This document shows, piece by piece, positions 17,128 through 24,765 of a stretch of DNA of 64,000 nucleotides; the first letter of the stretch is position 1, and each line of letters starts with the position of its first letter. Below the pieces are notes generated by a model that made no database searches, was not told the DNA's origin, and saw only the letters and a list, made by a program, of their open reading frames with translations. Made by a program: the position numbers and the translations under genes. Source of the DNA: Blastococcus sp. VKM Ac-2987 (GTDB taxonomy: Bacteria > Actinomycetota > Actinomycetes > Mycobacteriales > Geodermatophilaceae); assembly GCF_026967805.1 (NCBI RefSeq), contig NZ_JAPVBG010000001.1, positions 1,426,047-1,490,046 of the forward strand. Direction: 5' to 3'.

Positions 17128-18209
17128 CGGCCGCCCGCCCCGTCGAGCGCCGCGAGGACCCGGCGGGCCAGCCCGGCCAGCGGCGACCGGGGTGCGGCCC
17201 CGGGGGGTTGGCCCCGCTCCCCCCGGGCCACCGCGCTGCGGTCGTGCGGCAACCCGGCCAGCACGGGGCGGCCGACGACCTCCGCCACGTCGTCGGCGGC
17301 CAGCCCGCCGGGCAGGGCGCGCACCACCAGCCGGGCCGACGACCAGGGGGACCCCTCCGTGTCGACCAGCTGCCGGGCGGCCGTGGCCGCGCGCAGGCGG
17401 GCGGGCACCACCAGCACCGCCAGGTCGGCGTCGGCGAGCACGTCCTGCGGCCCGCGCCCCACGCCGTCCGGCCCGGGCCGCGGCAGGTCCACGACGACCG
17501 GGCGGCCGGTCGCCCGCGCGGCGTCCACCACCGCCGTCAGCGCCTGGTCGGGGATCGGCGTCGCGCAGCCCCGGTCGGCCGAGAGCAGGTGCACCCCGTC
17601 GACCTCGGGCAGCGCGGCGAGCAGGGCATCGCCGGCCACTCCCCCGCGCAGCCCGGTGAGCCCCGGCCAGCGCAGCCCCTCGGCGAGCTCGGCGCCCAGC
17701 ACCAGGTCCAGCCCGCCGCCCCAGGGATCGGCGTCGAGCAGCACCGCACCCCCGGGGGCGCCGACCGCGACCGCCGCCGCCACCGTGCTGGCTCCCGCGC
17801 CGCCGCAGGCACCGCCGACGGCGACCAGCGCGCCCCGCTCGGCCGGGGCGCGGACCGCGGCCGCGCAGCGGGTGAGCAGCCACGCCTCGTCGGCCGGCAG
17901 CACCGCGACCCGCTCAGCGCCGACCTCCACCGCCGCCGCCCACTCCGCCGGGGGCAGCTCCCCCGCGGCCACGACGACGACGCCGGCGCGGCGGGGCAGG
18001 GCGCGGACCGCGCCGCCGGTCAGGACGTCGGCGCCCAGCAGCACCAGCGGCGCCTCGCGGTGCGCCCGCCGCAGCGCCGGGCCGCCGGTGGCCAGCTCCG
18101 GCTCGGCCCCGGCGGCCGCGAGCAGCCGGAGCAGCTCGTCGACCAGCTCCTCGTCGGTGCTGACGACCAGGGGGCGGAGAGGCCGGGACACCGGCGGCAG
18201 GACGGGCAC
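17124..18209 (-). CDS. ssd: Septum-site-determining/CpaE-like MinD family protein (Ssd)
   Basis: A 361-residue protein with an N-terminal receiver-like pseudo-domain (about 15-125: LVVSTDEELVDELLRLL, PLVLLGADVL) followed by a MinD/ParA-type domain from about residue 130 beginning ALVAVGGACGGAGAST, a degenerate P-loop lacking the usual GKGG(V/T)GKT lysines. This matches actinobacterial Ssd (Rv3660c) and CpaE, which position Tad pili and, in mycobacteria, affect septation. Loss of the canonical P-loop lysine suggests weak or no ATP hydrolysis (inference). The GTG at 18209 has GGTGGAG upstream; an in-frame ATG at 18275 is the alternative. It is the first gene of the tad operon. Confidence 0.85.
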   Translation of the reverse strand: MPVLPPVSRPLRPLVVSTDEELVDELLRLLAAAGAEPELATGGPALRRAHREAPLVLLGADVLTGGAVRALPRRAGVVVVAAGELPPAEWAAAVEVGAERVAVLPADEAWLLTRCAAAVRAPAERGALVAVGGACGGAGASTVAAAVAVGAPGGAVLLDADPWGGGLDLVLGAELAEGLRWPGLTGLRGGVAGDALLAALPEVDGVHLLSADRGCATPIPDQALTAVVDAARATGRPVVVDLPRPGPDGVGRGPQDVLADADLAVLVVPARLRAATAARQLVDTEGSPWSSARLVVRALPGGLAADDVAEVVGRPVLAGLPHDRSAVARGERGQPPGAAPRSPLAGLARRVLAALDGAGGR

Positions 18210-18260
18210 GGGGCGACTCCACCGGACAGTGGGCACACAGTGCCAGAACGGGAGCGGAAC

Positions 18261-18285
18261 TGTGGATGACCCCATCGGGTGTGGA
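18261..18285 (-). promoter_or_regulatory. Pair of DnaA-box-like TCCACA sites upstream of the ssd-like gene
   Basis: On the minus strand CCGTCCACA and TCATCCACA with TCCACA cores 19 bp apart, 52 bp upstream of the ssd start and between it and the divergent HAD gene. Arrangement is identical to 14433-14457. Confidence 0.45.
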
Positions 18286-18321
18286 CGGTGTGCGGGCTCC
18301 GTTCCAGGGTGCCGATCGACC

Positions 18322-18327
18322 TACAGT
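18322..18327 (+). promoter_or_regulatory. -10 box of a leaderless promoter for the HAD phosphatase gene
   Basis: TACAGT ends 7 nt before the GTG at 18335; no Shine-Dalgarno is present. Confidence 0.6.
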
Positions 18328-18334
18328 GACTTCC

Positions 18335-19183
18335 GTGTCCAGCGCCGCGGCGTTCTTCGACCTCGACAAGACCGTCATCGCCAAGTCCAGCACCCTGGCC
18401 TTCGGCCGGCCGTTCTTCAACGGCGGGCTGATCAACCGGCGTGCCGTCCTCAAGACGGCCTACGCCCAGTTCGCCTTCTCCGTCGCGGGCGCCGACGCCC
18501 AGCAGATGGAGCGGCTGCGCGCCCAGCTCACCGCGATGGTCACCGGGTGGGACGCCGGGACCGTCCACGAGATCGTCCGCGAGACCCTGCACGAGATCGT
18601 CGACCCGCTGGTCTACGCCGAGGCGGCCGACCTGATCGAGGAGCACCGCGCCGCCGGCCGGGAGATCGTCATCGTCTCCAGCAGCGGGGCGGAGATGGTC
18701 GAGCCGATCGGCGAGATGCTCGGCGTCGACCGCGTCGTCGCCACCCGGATGGTCACCGTCGACGGCCGCTACACCGGCGAGATCGAGTTCTACGCCTACG
18801 GCGAGCACAAGGCCGACGCCATCCGCGCCGTGGCCGCCGAGGGCGGCTACGACCTGGCCGACTGCTACGCCTACAGCGACTCGATCACCGACCTGCCCAT
18901 GCTGGAGGCGGTCGGCCACCCCACCGCGGTCAACCCCGACCGCGGGCTGCGCAAGGCCGCCCTGCAGCGCGGCTGGCCGATGCGGCGCTTCGAGCGCCCG
19001 GTCAGCATGCGGTCCCGCTTCTCCGTGCCGCCGGCCCCGGTCGTCACCGGTGCGGCGATGGGCGTCGGCGCCGCCGTCGTCGGGCTGGCCTGGTACGCCC
19101 GGCACCGGGCCGTCCGGGCGGGGCTCCTGCCCGCCGAGGGGCCCGCGCCGGTGCCCGGCCGCCGGCGCCGCCGCGGGGCCTGA
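18335..19183 (+). CDS. HAD-IB family phosphatase (SerB-like) with a membrane anchor
   Basis: A 282-residue HAD hydrolase. Motif I is FFDLDKT (catalytic Asp pair near residue 10), motif II is VIVSSSG near residue 112, the motif III lysine is in EHKADAIRA, and motif IV is YSDSITDLPML. One hydrophobic helix near residue 240 and a basic C-terminus suggest membrane attachment. The family includes phosphoserine phosphatase-like enzymes; the substrate here is unknown. It corresponds to Rv3661, beside the ssd gene, in the conserved block. The GTG at 18335 was chosen from the leaderless promoter and because it directly precedes the HAD domain. Confidence 0.88.
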   Translation: MSSAAAFFDLDKTVIAKSSTLAFGRPFFNGGLINRRAVLKTAYAQFAFSVAGADAQQMERLRAQLTAMVTGWDAGTVHEIVRETLHEIVDPLVYAEAADLIEEHRAAGREIVIVSSSGAEMVEPIGEMLGVDRVVATRMVTVDGRYTGEIEFYAYGEHKADAIRAVAAEGGYDLADCYAYSDSITDLPMLEAVGHPTAVNPDRGLRKAALQRGWPMRRFERPVSMRSRFSVPPAPVVTGAAMGVGAAVVGLAWYARHRAVRAGLLPAEGPAPVPGRRRRRGA

Positions 19184-19190
19184 CCGCAGG

Positions 19191-20159
19191 TCAGCGCCCG
19201 AGGCGCTCCCGCACCCCGTCGAGGAGCGTGCGGACGCCGGAGACCGGGCTGAACGCCCGGGCCGCCGCCGTCAGCGCCGTCACCTCGTCGTCGGCCAGCC
19301 GCAGCTCGTCGGCCGCCGCGTTGAACTCCAGCTGCTCCACGCTGGACGCGCCGGGGATGACCACCACCCGCGGCTGGGCGACCAACCAGGCCAGCGCCAC
19401 CTGCGCGGGCGTGGCGTCGTGCGCGTCGGAGACCTCCCGCAGGAGGGCGAGCAGCGGCGCCACCCGCCGGAGGTTCTCCGTGCCGAACAGCGGGTTGACC
19501 GCGCGCACCCCGCCCGGCCGGTTCTCCACCGAGTACCGCCCGCCCAGCAGGCCCTGGGCGAGCGGGCTGTAGGCGATGACCAGCCGGTCCTCGCGCTCGG
19601 CAAAGGGCACCAGGTCCGCCAGCGGCCCGGCGTGCGCCAGGGAGAACTGCACCTGGTTGGCCAGCACCGGGGCGCCGAGCGCGTCGTCGGCGGCGCGCCA
19701 GCGGTCCAGCGAGTAGTTGGAGACGCCGGCCGCGCCGATCAGCCCCTCGTCGAGGAGGGCGCGCATCCCCGGCATCGTCACGGTGTCGGGCACGACCGGG
19801 TTGGGCTGGTGCACCTGGTAGAGCGGGATCCGGTCCAGCTGCAGCCGGCGGGCGCTGCCGGCCCAGCGCTGGCGCACCACGCGCGGGAACGGGGCCACCG
19901 GGAAGATCTTGCTGGCGACGACGACCCGGTCGCGATCCTCGCCCAGCGCCGCGCCCAGGATCGTCTCGCTGCGGCCGAAGCCGTAGACCTCGGCGGTGTC
20001 GAACAGGGTGATGCCGAGCTCGCGGGCCCGGCGCACGATGTCCTGCGCCGCGCGGTCGGCGTAGGCGTCGCCGTAGCCCCACTCGCGGGAGCCGAACTGC
20101 CAGGTGCCCAGGCCGATGCGGCTGACGGGGCCGAGGCCGGGGACGTCGAGGGTGCGCAT
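19191..20159 (-). CDS. Aldo/keto reductase family protein
   Basis: A 322-residue (alpha/beta)8-barrel NADPH-dependent oxidoreductase. The catalytic Asp and Tyr lie in TLFDTAEVYGFG, the Lys in VVVASKIFP, and the His in LYQVHQPNP. The C-terminal VVIPGASSVEQLEFN region is the nicotinamide-phosphate binding part. It resembles the general AKR group acting on aldehydes and sugars; no specific substrate is evident. An in-frame ATG lies 9 bp earlier, but the second ATG has GGAGG 8 nt upstream and is preferred. It converges on the HAD gene with 7 bp between them. Confidence 0.9.
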   Translation of the reverse strand: MRTLDVPGLGPVSRIGLGTWQFGSREWGYGDAYADRAAQDIVRRARELGITLFDTAEVYGFGRSETILGAALGEDRDRVVVASKIFPVAPFPRVVRQRWAGSARRLQLDRIPLYQVHQPNPVVPDTVTMPGMRALLDEGLIGAAGVSNYSLDRWRAADDALGAPVLANQVQFSLAHAGPLADLVPFAEREDRLVIAYSPLAQGLLGGRYSVENRPGGVRAVNPLFGTENLRRVAPLLALLREVSDAHDATPAQVALAWLVAQPRVVVIPGASSVEQLEFNAAADELRLADDEVTALTAAARAFSPVSGVRTLLDGVRERLGR

Positions 20160-20198
20160 GGCACCCATCCTCCCCGCCCCGGGACCTCCGGCGCCGGG

Positions 20199-20987
20199 CT
20201 ACCCCCGGAGCAGGCTCTCGCAGATGGCCAGGCCCTCCAGCGCGCCGTGCTCCGTGGCCCGGCAGCAGTGCACCAGCCACCCGGCGACCCCCTCCGGGGT
20301 GCCGGCGGCGTAGCCGGCCAGCGCCTCGTCGTAGGCCGCGCGGCCGAACTCGCTGAACCCCACCTCGGGCACCGACACGGCCTTGACGTCCAGGCCCCGG
20401 GTGATGCCGGTCAGCCGGGCGGCACCACGGGCGACGACGCCGTCGGCGGTGCCGAACGGGGCAAGCGCGGCGAGCTCGCCGTGCACCAGGCCGGCGACGA
20501 CGACGGCGGGCACCGTGGTGGTGGCGGTGACGATCGAGAACAGCCCGGACAGCCGGGCGCCGGCGTGGGGGGCGGGGCGGCCGAGGTCGGCGCGGTCGGC
20601 CAGGTCGGCGGCGGCGAGCACGTGCAGGCGGGCGAGCACCTGCCCGGGCGCCTTGGGCCAGGTCTCCACCATGGAGCCGATCGCCGCGGACACCCGCAGC
20701 GACCCCTGCACCACCGGGTCCGCGACCGAGCCGGCCCGCAGCTCCGCCAGCGGCACGTCCACGCCGGCCAGGGCGGCCGAGGCACGCGCCCCGCGCAGGG
20801 CCGACTCGGTGCTGACCCCGGCCGACTCCCGGCGCAGCACGCGGTGGCCCAGCAGCCGGTCGACGGCCGCGCGGGCGGTGTCCGCGGCCTCCCGCACCCC
20901 CGGCAGGTCGAGCAGGGGAGCCAGCGGGTCGGGGGCACCCGGGCGGGCGGCCGGGCGGGCGGCACCGGGGCGGACGGGGATGGTCAC
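20199..20987 (-). CDS. Conserved actinobacterial protein of unknown function
   Basis: About 262 residues, alanine/leucine-rich and predicted largely helical, with no signal peptide or recognisable catalytic motif. The segments RRESAGVSTESALRGARASAAL, split here by a turn, and DPVVQGSLRVSAAIG look conserved and loosely recall the N-terminal region of Fic-domain proteins, but no Fic motif (HxFx(D/E)GNGR) is present. The locus occupies the place of Rv3662c-type genes next to the HAD phosphatase in related genomes, where it is sometimes labelled oxidoreductase without evidence. A TACCGT box ends 7 nt before the GTG at 20987, so I prefer this start to the GTG at 20993. Confidence 0.7.
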   Translation of the reverse strand: MTIPVRPGAARPAARPGAPDPLAPLLDLPGVREAADTARAAVDRLLGHRVLRRESAGVSTESALRGARASAALAGVDVPLAELRAGSVADPVVQGSLRVSAAIGSMVETWPKAPGQVLARLHVLAAADLADRADLGRPAPHAGARLSGLFSIVTATTTVPAVVVAGLVHGELAALAPFGTADGVVARGAARLTGITRGLDVKAVSVPEVGFSEFGRAAYDEALAGYAAGTPEGVAGWLVHCCRATEHGALEGLAICESLLRG

Positions 20988-20994
20988 GGCCACG

Positions 20995-21000
20995 ACGGTA
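20995..21000 (-). promoter_or_regulatory. -10 box of a leaderless promoter for the conserved unknown gene
   Basis: TACCGT on the minus strand lies 7 nt before the GTG at 20987 and decides between two in-frame GTG codons. Confidence 0.55.
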
Positions 21001-21035
21001 CGAGGCGGGCCGCCACCTGCGCCGACCCCCTGCCC

Positions 21036-21041
21036 TACGCT
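21036..21041 (+). promoter_or_regulatory. -10 box for the histidine phosphatase gene, near-leaderless
   Basis: TACGCT ends 11 nt before the ATG at 21053, implying a leader of only a few nucleotides. Confidence 0.5.
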
Positions 21042-21052
21042 GCCTCCTTGCC

Positions 21053-21604
21053 ATGGCCTCCCCCATCACCCTCCTGCTCGTGCGGCACGGGCAGAGCGAG
21101 TGGAACGCCGTCGGGCTCATGCAGGGCCAGACCGCGCACGTGCCGCTGACGCCGCTGGGGCACGCGCAGGCGGAGGCGGCCGCCGCGGAGCTGGCCGCGC
21201 TTCGGCCCGGGGTCATGCTGTCCAGCGACCTGCTCCGCGCGGTGCAGACCGCCGAGCACTGCGCCCGGAGCACGGGGCTGCCGTTCCGCACGACGCCCGC
21301 TCTGCGCGAGCAGGGCTACGGGGTGCTCGAGGGCCGGCCCTCGCGCGAGCTGTGGGACGTCGTCGACTGGTCCGACCCGCACTGGTCGGCCGAAGGCGGG
21401 GAGAGCCTGACCGAGCTGCACGCGCGGGTGTCGGCGTTCCTGCGGCACCTGTGCGCCGAGCCGCCGGCCGACGTGGTCGCGCTCGTGACGCACGGGGACA
21501 CCATCCGGGCCGTCCAGGCCGTGGCGGCCGGGCTCGGGCCCGATGCGCTACCTGTGATCACCCCGCACAACGGCTCGGTGACCCGGCTCGAGATCTGCGA
21601 GTAG
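21053..21604 (+). CDS. Histidine phosphatase family protein (phosphoglycerate mutase-like)
   Basis: A 183-residue cytosolic phosphatase. The phospho-accepting histidine is in LLVRHGQSEWN (residue about 13), the second Arg lies in LSSDLLRAVQTAE, the Glu in YGVLEGR, and the second catalytic His in VALVTHGDTIRA. The family covers phosphoglycerate mutases, alpha-ribazole phosphatases and broad-specificity phosphatases; the short length favours a phosphatase over a true mutase. Cobalamin genes lie several kilobases away, so an alpha-ribazole phosphatase (CobC-type) role is possible but not supported by direct linkage. Confidence 0.9.
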   Translation: MASPITLLLVRHGQSEWNAVGLMQGQTAHVPLTPLGHAQAEAAAAELAALRPGVMLSSDLLRAVQTAEHCARSTGLPFRTTPALREQGYGVLEGRPSRELWDVVDWSDPHWSAEGGESLTELHARVSAFLRHLCAEPPADVVALVTHGDTIRAVQAVAAGLGPDALPVITPHNGSVTRLEICE

Positions 21605-21605
21605 C

Positions 21606-21632
21606 GGACGACCCGGCCGCCCCGGGTCGTCC
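21606..21632. terminator. Hairpin between convergent genes
   Basis: GGACGACCCGG pairs perfectly with CCGGGTCGTCC (11 bp, 5-nt loop) right after the histidine phosphatase stop; it could terminate both strands. No U-tract. Confidence 0.6.
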
Positions 21633-21638
21633 CGGTGC

Positions 21639-21836
21639 TCAGCGACGCCGCAGGAAGCTCTGCACCATGCGTCCGATGCCGCCGCCGGAGCTCGCGGGGG
21701 TGCGCCCGCGACCCGTGCCCCGGCCGACGCCGCCGCGCGAGGTGGCGCGACCCATGCCCCGCCCCGGCCGCGCGGCGCCCCGGCCGCCCCGGGTAGCGCT
21801 CTGTGCCGTGCCCATCAACTTGTTGAGGATGCTCAT
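21639..21836 (-). CDS. Small basic glycine/arginine-rich protein
   Basis: If translated from the ATG at 21836 it gives 65 residues: a short amphipathic start (MSILNKLMGTAQSA), a central stretch of GR, RG and RGG-like repeats, and a C-terminal IGRMVQSFLRRR. There are no cysteines or hydrophobic segments. The frame can also start at a GTG at 21914 (91 residues). I do not recognise it. RG-rich tracts commonly bind nucleic acid, and the charged C-terminus could bind membranes or RNA; both are guesses. Reality as a gene is uncertain because high GC favours spurious frames, though the gap is otherwise empty. Confidence 0.45.
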   Translation of the reverse strand: MSILNKLMGTAQSATRGGRGAARPGRGMGRATSRGGVGRGTGRGRTPASSGGGIGRMVQSFLRRR

Positions 21837-21945
21837 GGACGAGCGGATGCCCACCGGTCCTCCGGCCGACGCAGCGACGGCAGGTCGACCCGGCGTGGCG
21901 CGGCGTGTCGTCACGCCGCGCAGACGGACCCGAGCGCTCCGCTGG

Positions 21946-22461
21946 TCAGCCCGCGACCTCCACCAGGTCGACGACGAAGACCAGCGTGGCGTCGGCCGGG
22001 ATGGGCCCGCGCGCCTGGTCGCCGTAGCCGAGTTCGCTGGGGATGGCGATCGCGCGGCGCCCGCCGACCTGCATGCCGGTGATGCCCTGCTCGAAACCGG
22101 GGATCACCTGGCCGGCGCCGAGGGTGACCGGCAGGGTCTCGTCGTCCGAGCGGCTCCACGAGGAGTCGAACTCCTCGCCGGTCTCGTAGAACGCGCCGAC
22201 GTACTTCACCGCGACGGTGCTCCCGTCGACGGCCTCGGCGCCGTCCCCGACGACGACGTCCTCGACGACGAGCTCCGTCGGCGGCTCGGCGTCGGTCGCG
22301 GGCGCCTCCGGGGCGACCGAGAGGTCGGCGGAGACCTCCTCCGCCACGGCCGTCGACCACTCCCCGCCCGACGACCCCGCCTCGTCCCCGCCGCCGCAGG
22401 CGGTCAGGACGACGGAGACGAGCAGGGCGAGCAGCGCGCCGGGGACGGTGCGGCGGGTCAT
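21946..22461 (-). CDS. FKBP-type peptidyl-prolyl isomerase lipoprotein
   Basis: A 171-residue secreted lipoprotein. The signal peptide ends in a lipobox (VLTAC, Cys at about residue 22), followed by an acidic/serine linker and an FKBP domain from about residue 65: VAVKYVGAFYETGEEFDSSW, VIPGFEQGITGMQVGGRR and IPSELGYGDQ are the standard binding-pocket segments. It should speed proline isomerisation during folding of exported proteins at the outer face of the membrane. The ATG at 22461 has AGGAG 5 nt upstream. No operon partner is evident. Confidence 0.93.
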   Translation of the reverse strand: MTRRTVPGALLALLVSVVLTACGGGDEAGSSGGEWSTAVAEEVSADLSVAPEAPATDAEPPTELVVEDVVVGDGAEAVDGSTVAVKYVGAFYETGEEFDSSWSRSDDETLPVTLGAGQVIPGFEQGITGMQVGGRRAIAIPSELGYGDQARGPIPADATLVFVVDLVEVAG

Positions 22462-22594
22462 GGGAACTCCTGGACGAGCGCGAGCTCGGATCGGGACCGG
22501 GACGGCGCGCGGCGCGGCCCGTGCGGAAGAGGAGGGGCCGACAGCCCCCGCCGGCCCATCGTCCCAGAACCGTCCGGCCGCCCTGGCCCCGCGG

Positions 22595-22924
22595 TCAGGC
22601 GGCGCCGAGGGCGTCGGCCACCCGGTGGTGGACGGTGGCCTCGCCCGCCCGGCTCTGCCGCTCGAGCGTGCGGGCCAGCGCCCGGCGGGCCCAGCCGTTG
22701 CTGGGCGCCAGCTCGACCAGCCGGCCGAGCGCCTCCTCGGCCGGACCAAGCTGCGCCGAGCCGTAGTAGGCGCGGGCCAGCAGCTCCAGGGCCGCCTCGT
22801 TGCGCGGCTCGGCGTCGACGACCGGCTGCAGGATGCGCGCGGCCTCGGCGGGCTGACCCATGGCGAGGAAGAGGTCCGCCCGGAGGAACTCCGAGTGCAG
22901 GTCGAACTCGTGGGTTCGGGTCAT
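22595..22924 (-). CDS. Tetratricopeptide-repeat protein
   Basis: A 109-residue all-helical protein with about three TPR-like units: residues 8-33 (LHSEFLRADLFLAMGQPAEAARIL), split after 20, then 40-70 around NEAALELLARAYYGSAQLGPAE and 75-100 around NGWARRALARTLERQSRAGEA. Such small TPR proteins bind partners and have no activity of their own. The ATG at 22924 begins just before the first repeat; an earlier in-frame start at 22966 is possible. It lies 38 bp downstream of glgC on the same strand and may be co-transcribed. No further function can be assigned. Confidence 0.75.
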   Translation of the reverse strand: MTRTHEFDLHSEFLRADLFLAMGQPAEAARILQPVVDAEPRNEAALELLARAYYGSAQLGPAEEALGRLVELAPSNGWARRALARTLERQSRAGEATVHHRVADALGAA

Positions 22925-22962
22925 GCCCCGCGCAACGCAGCCCGGGCCCGGCCGCTTCCCGC

Positions 22963-24141
22963 TCACTCCTCCGGTTCGGGGTAGCGGGCGCCCGCGGCCA
23001 GCTCGGTGCCGTCGGCCACCCGGGCCCGGCGCCCGACCAGCGTGATGTCGCCGTCCCCACCGACCGACGCACCGCTCCCGACGTCGACCCCGTCGTCGAG
23101 CACCGCGCGGGTCACGGTCGCCCCGGCCCGGACCCGGGCGCCGGGCAGCAGCACCGAGTCGACGACGGTGGCGCCCCGCTCGACCACCACGCCCGGGGAG
23201 AGGGCTGAGCCGCGCACGTTGCCGGCGATCCGGGTGCCGCCGGACAGCAGGCTGTTCTCGATCCTCCCGTCGTCGAGCACCCGGGCGGCGCTGTGCCGCC
23301 CGCCCCGGGTGTGCACGGGCCAGCGCGGGTCGTCGAGGTCCAGCGGTGGCTCCTCGTCGAGGAACTCGCGGTTCGTCCGCCAGTAGGACTCGATGGTGCC
23401 GACGTCGCGCCAGTAGCCGTTCAGCGGGTAGGTGCGGGCGAGCCCGTCCTTCGTCTGCGCCGGCAGCAGGTGGTCGCCGAGGTCCTCCAGGCCGTCCTCG
23501 CCGACATCGCGGCTCAGCGCCTCCAGCCGGTCCAGCGTGGGCTCCGGGGAGAAGACGAACACCTCGTTGGTCGCCGTCGTCGTCGCCGGGTCGTCGGGCT
23601 TGTAGGCGTAGCCGGTCACCCGGCCCCCCTTCCCGACCTCGACGATGCCGTAGCGGGAGGCGTCGTCCGCCTCGACCTCGGTGGTCACCATCGTCACCTC
23701 GGCACCGGAGCCCAGGTGGCTGTCGACGACGTCACGGTAGTCGAGCTTGTAGACGGCGTCGGAGCTCACGACCACGAGCGCGTCGGGGGCGAACTGCCGG
23801 ACGAGCTCGGACTGCCGCCACAAGCCGTCCGCGGTGCCCTCGGTGAAACCGCCCCGCTCGCTGCCCTGGAACGGCGGCAGCATCATGAGGCCGCCGTTCG
23901 TGCGGTCCAGGTCCCAGGGGCGGCCGCCGCCCAGGTGCTCGTTCACCGACTGCGGCTGGTACTGCACCGACACCCACACGTCGGCGATCGACGAGTGCTC
24001 GCAGTTCGACAGCGGGAAGTCGATCAGCCGGTAGACCCCGGCGAACGGGACGGCGGGCTTGGCCCGCTGCTCGGTGAGCAGTTCCAGCCGGTTGCCCTTG
24101 CCACCGGCCAGCACGAGCACGAGGACCCTGGGGAGCGCCAT
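22963..24141 (-). CDS. glgC: Glucose-1-phosphate adenylyltransferase (ADP-glucose pyrophosphorylase)
   Basis: A 392-residue nucleotidyltransferase giving ADP-glucose for glycogen and related alpha-glucans. It has an N-terminal pyrophosphorylase motif (LVLAGGKGNRLELLT, near residue 10), AKPAVPFAG, and a conserved YRLIDFPLSNC. The catalytic Asp region is VVVSSDAVYKLDY, and sugar-phosphate binding is in the TNEVFVF region. The C-terminal 100 residues form a left-handed beta-helix of short hexapeptide-like repeats. Length fits bacterial GlgC (about 400). A TAGCGA near -10 lies 6 nt before the ATG, a weak leaderless-type promoter. No other glg gene is nearby. Confidence 0.85.
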   Translation of the reverse strand: MALPRVLVLVLAGGKGNRLELLTEQRAKPAVPFAGVYRLIDFPLSNCEHSSIADVWVSVQYQPQSVNEHLGGGRPWDLDRTNGGLMMLPPFQGSERGGFTEGTADGLWRQSELVRQFAPDALVVVSSDAVYKLDYRDVVDSHLGSGAEVTMVTTEVEADDASRYGIVEVGKGGRVTGYAYKPDDPATTTATNEVFVFSPEPTLDRLEALSRDVGEDGLEDLGDHLLPAQTKDGLARTYPLNGYWRDVGTIESYWRTNREFLDEEPPLDLDDPRWPVHTRGGRHSAARVLDDGRIENSLLSGGTRIAGNVRGSALSPGVVVERGATVVDSVLLPGARVRAGATVTRAVLDDGVDVGSGASVGGDGDITLVGRRARVADGTELAAGARYPEPEE

Positions 24142-24183
24142 GGGCCCTCGCTACCCCGTCGCCGGGCCACGCACCCGCGGCTG

Positions 24184-24678
24184 TCAGCGCCGCCGTACGG
24201 AGCCGACGAACCCGGCGATCCGCTCGTGCAGCTCCGCGGCCCGCTCGGCGACCACCTCGGCCGGGTCGCGCTCCCGCAGCCACGGCGGGATCTCGGTCCG
24301 CACGCGCCGGGAGCACCGCAGGTCGGCGCAGACGTAGGTGCCCACGGTGTTGCCGTTGCGGCCGGCCGCACCGGTGCGCCGGGCGGTGAACAGCGAGACG
24401 CCGTCGCCGGACTGCGCGGTCTGGCAGAGCAGGCACATCGCCGCCGTCCGGCTGGACATGCTCGTGTCCGCCGCCCGCACCGCGATCCCGACGGCCTCGC
24501 CGTCGACGTCGGCGACGAGGTAGCCCCGCAGGGGCGCCTTCGGGTCGCGCCAGCCGAGCATCTCCTGCTCGGCCCACTCCAGGGAGCCGAACCCCTCGGG
24601 CAGCGTCAGGGTCGAGGCCTCGCCCCGGGAACAGTTGACGAACGAGCGCCGGACCTGGGTCTCGGACAGGGGTCTCAC
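24184..24678 (-). CDS. FBP-domain zinc protein (FusB/FusC-like, elongation factor G-binding fold)
   Basis: A 164-residue protein with an N-terminal domain of unclear function (LPEGFGSLEWAEQEMLGWRDP, just over 20 residues long in full) and a C-terminal four-cysteine treble-clef zinc finger: CLLC at about residue 82 and CADLRC at about 118, separated by about 31 residues containing LFTARRTGAAGRNGNTVG. This matches the FBP domain of FusB/FusC proteins, which bind EF-G and rescue it from fusidic acid. In actinobacteria most copies are chromosomal and their role is not settled. The GTG start has no clear Shine-Dalgarno. Confidence 0.8.
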   Translation of the reverse strand: MRPLSETQVRRSFVNCSRGEASTLTLPEGFGSLEWAEQEMLGWRDPKAPLRGYLVADVDGEAVGIAVRAADTSMSSRTAAMCLLCQTAQSGDGVSLFTARRTGAAGRNGNTVGTYVCADLRCSRRVRTEIPPWLRERDPAEVVAERAAELHERIAGFVGSVRRR

Positions 24679-24765
24679 CGGGAGTGCCTTCCTGAGGGTG
24701 CGTACGGCCGGCGACGATCATCGGTGATCGGTGCCGCCGGGCCCACCCGATTTCCGGGCCGTGCC

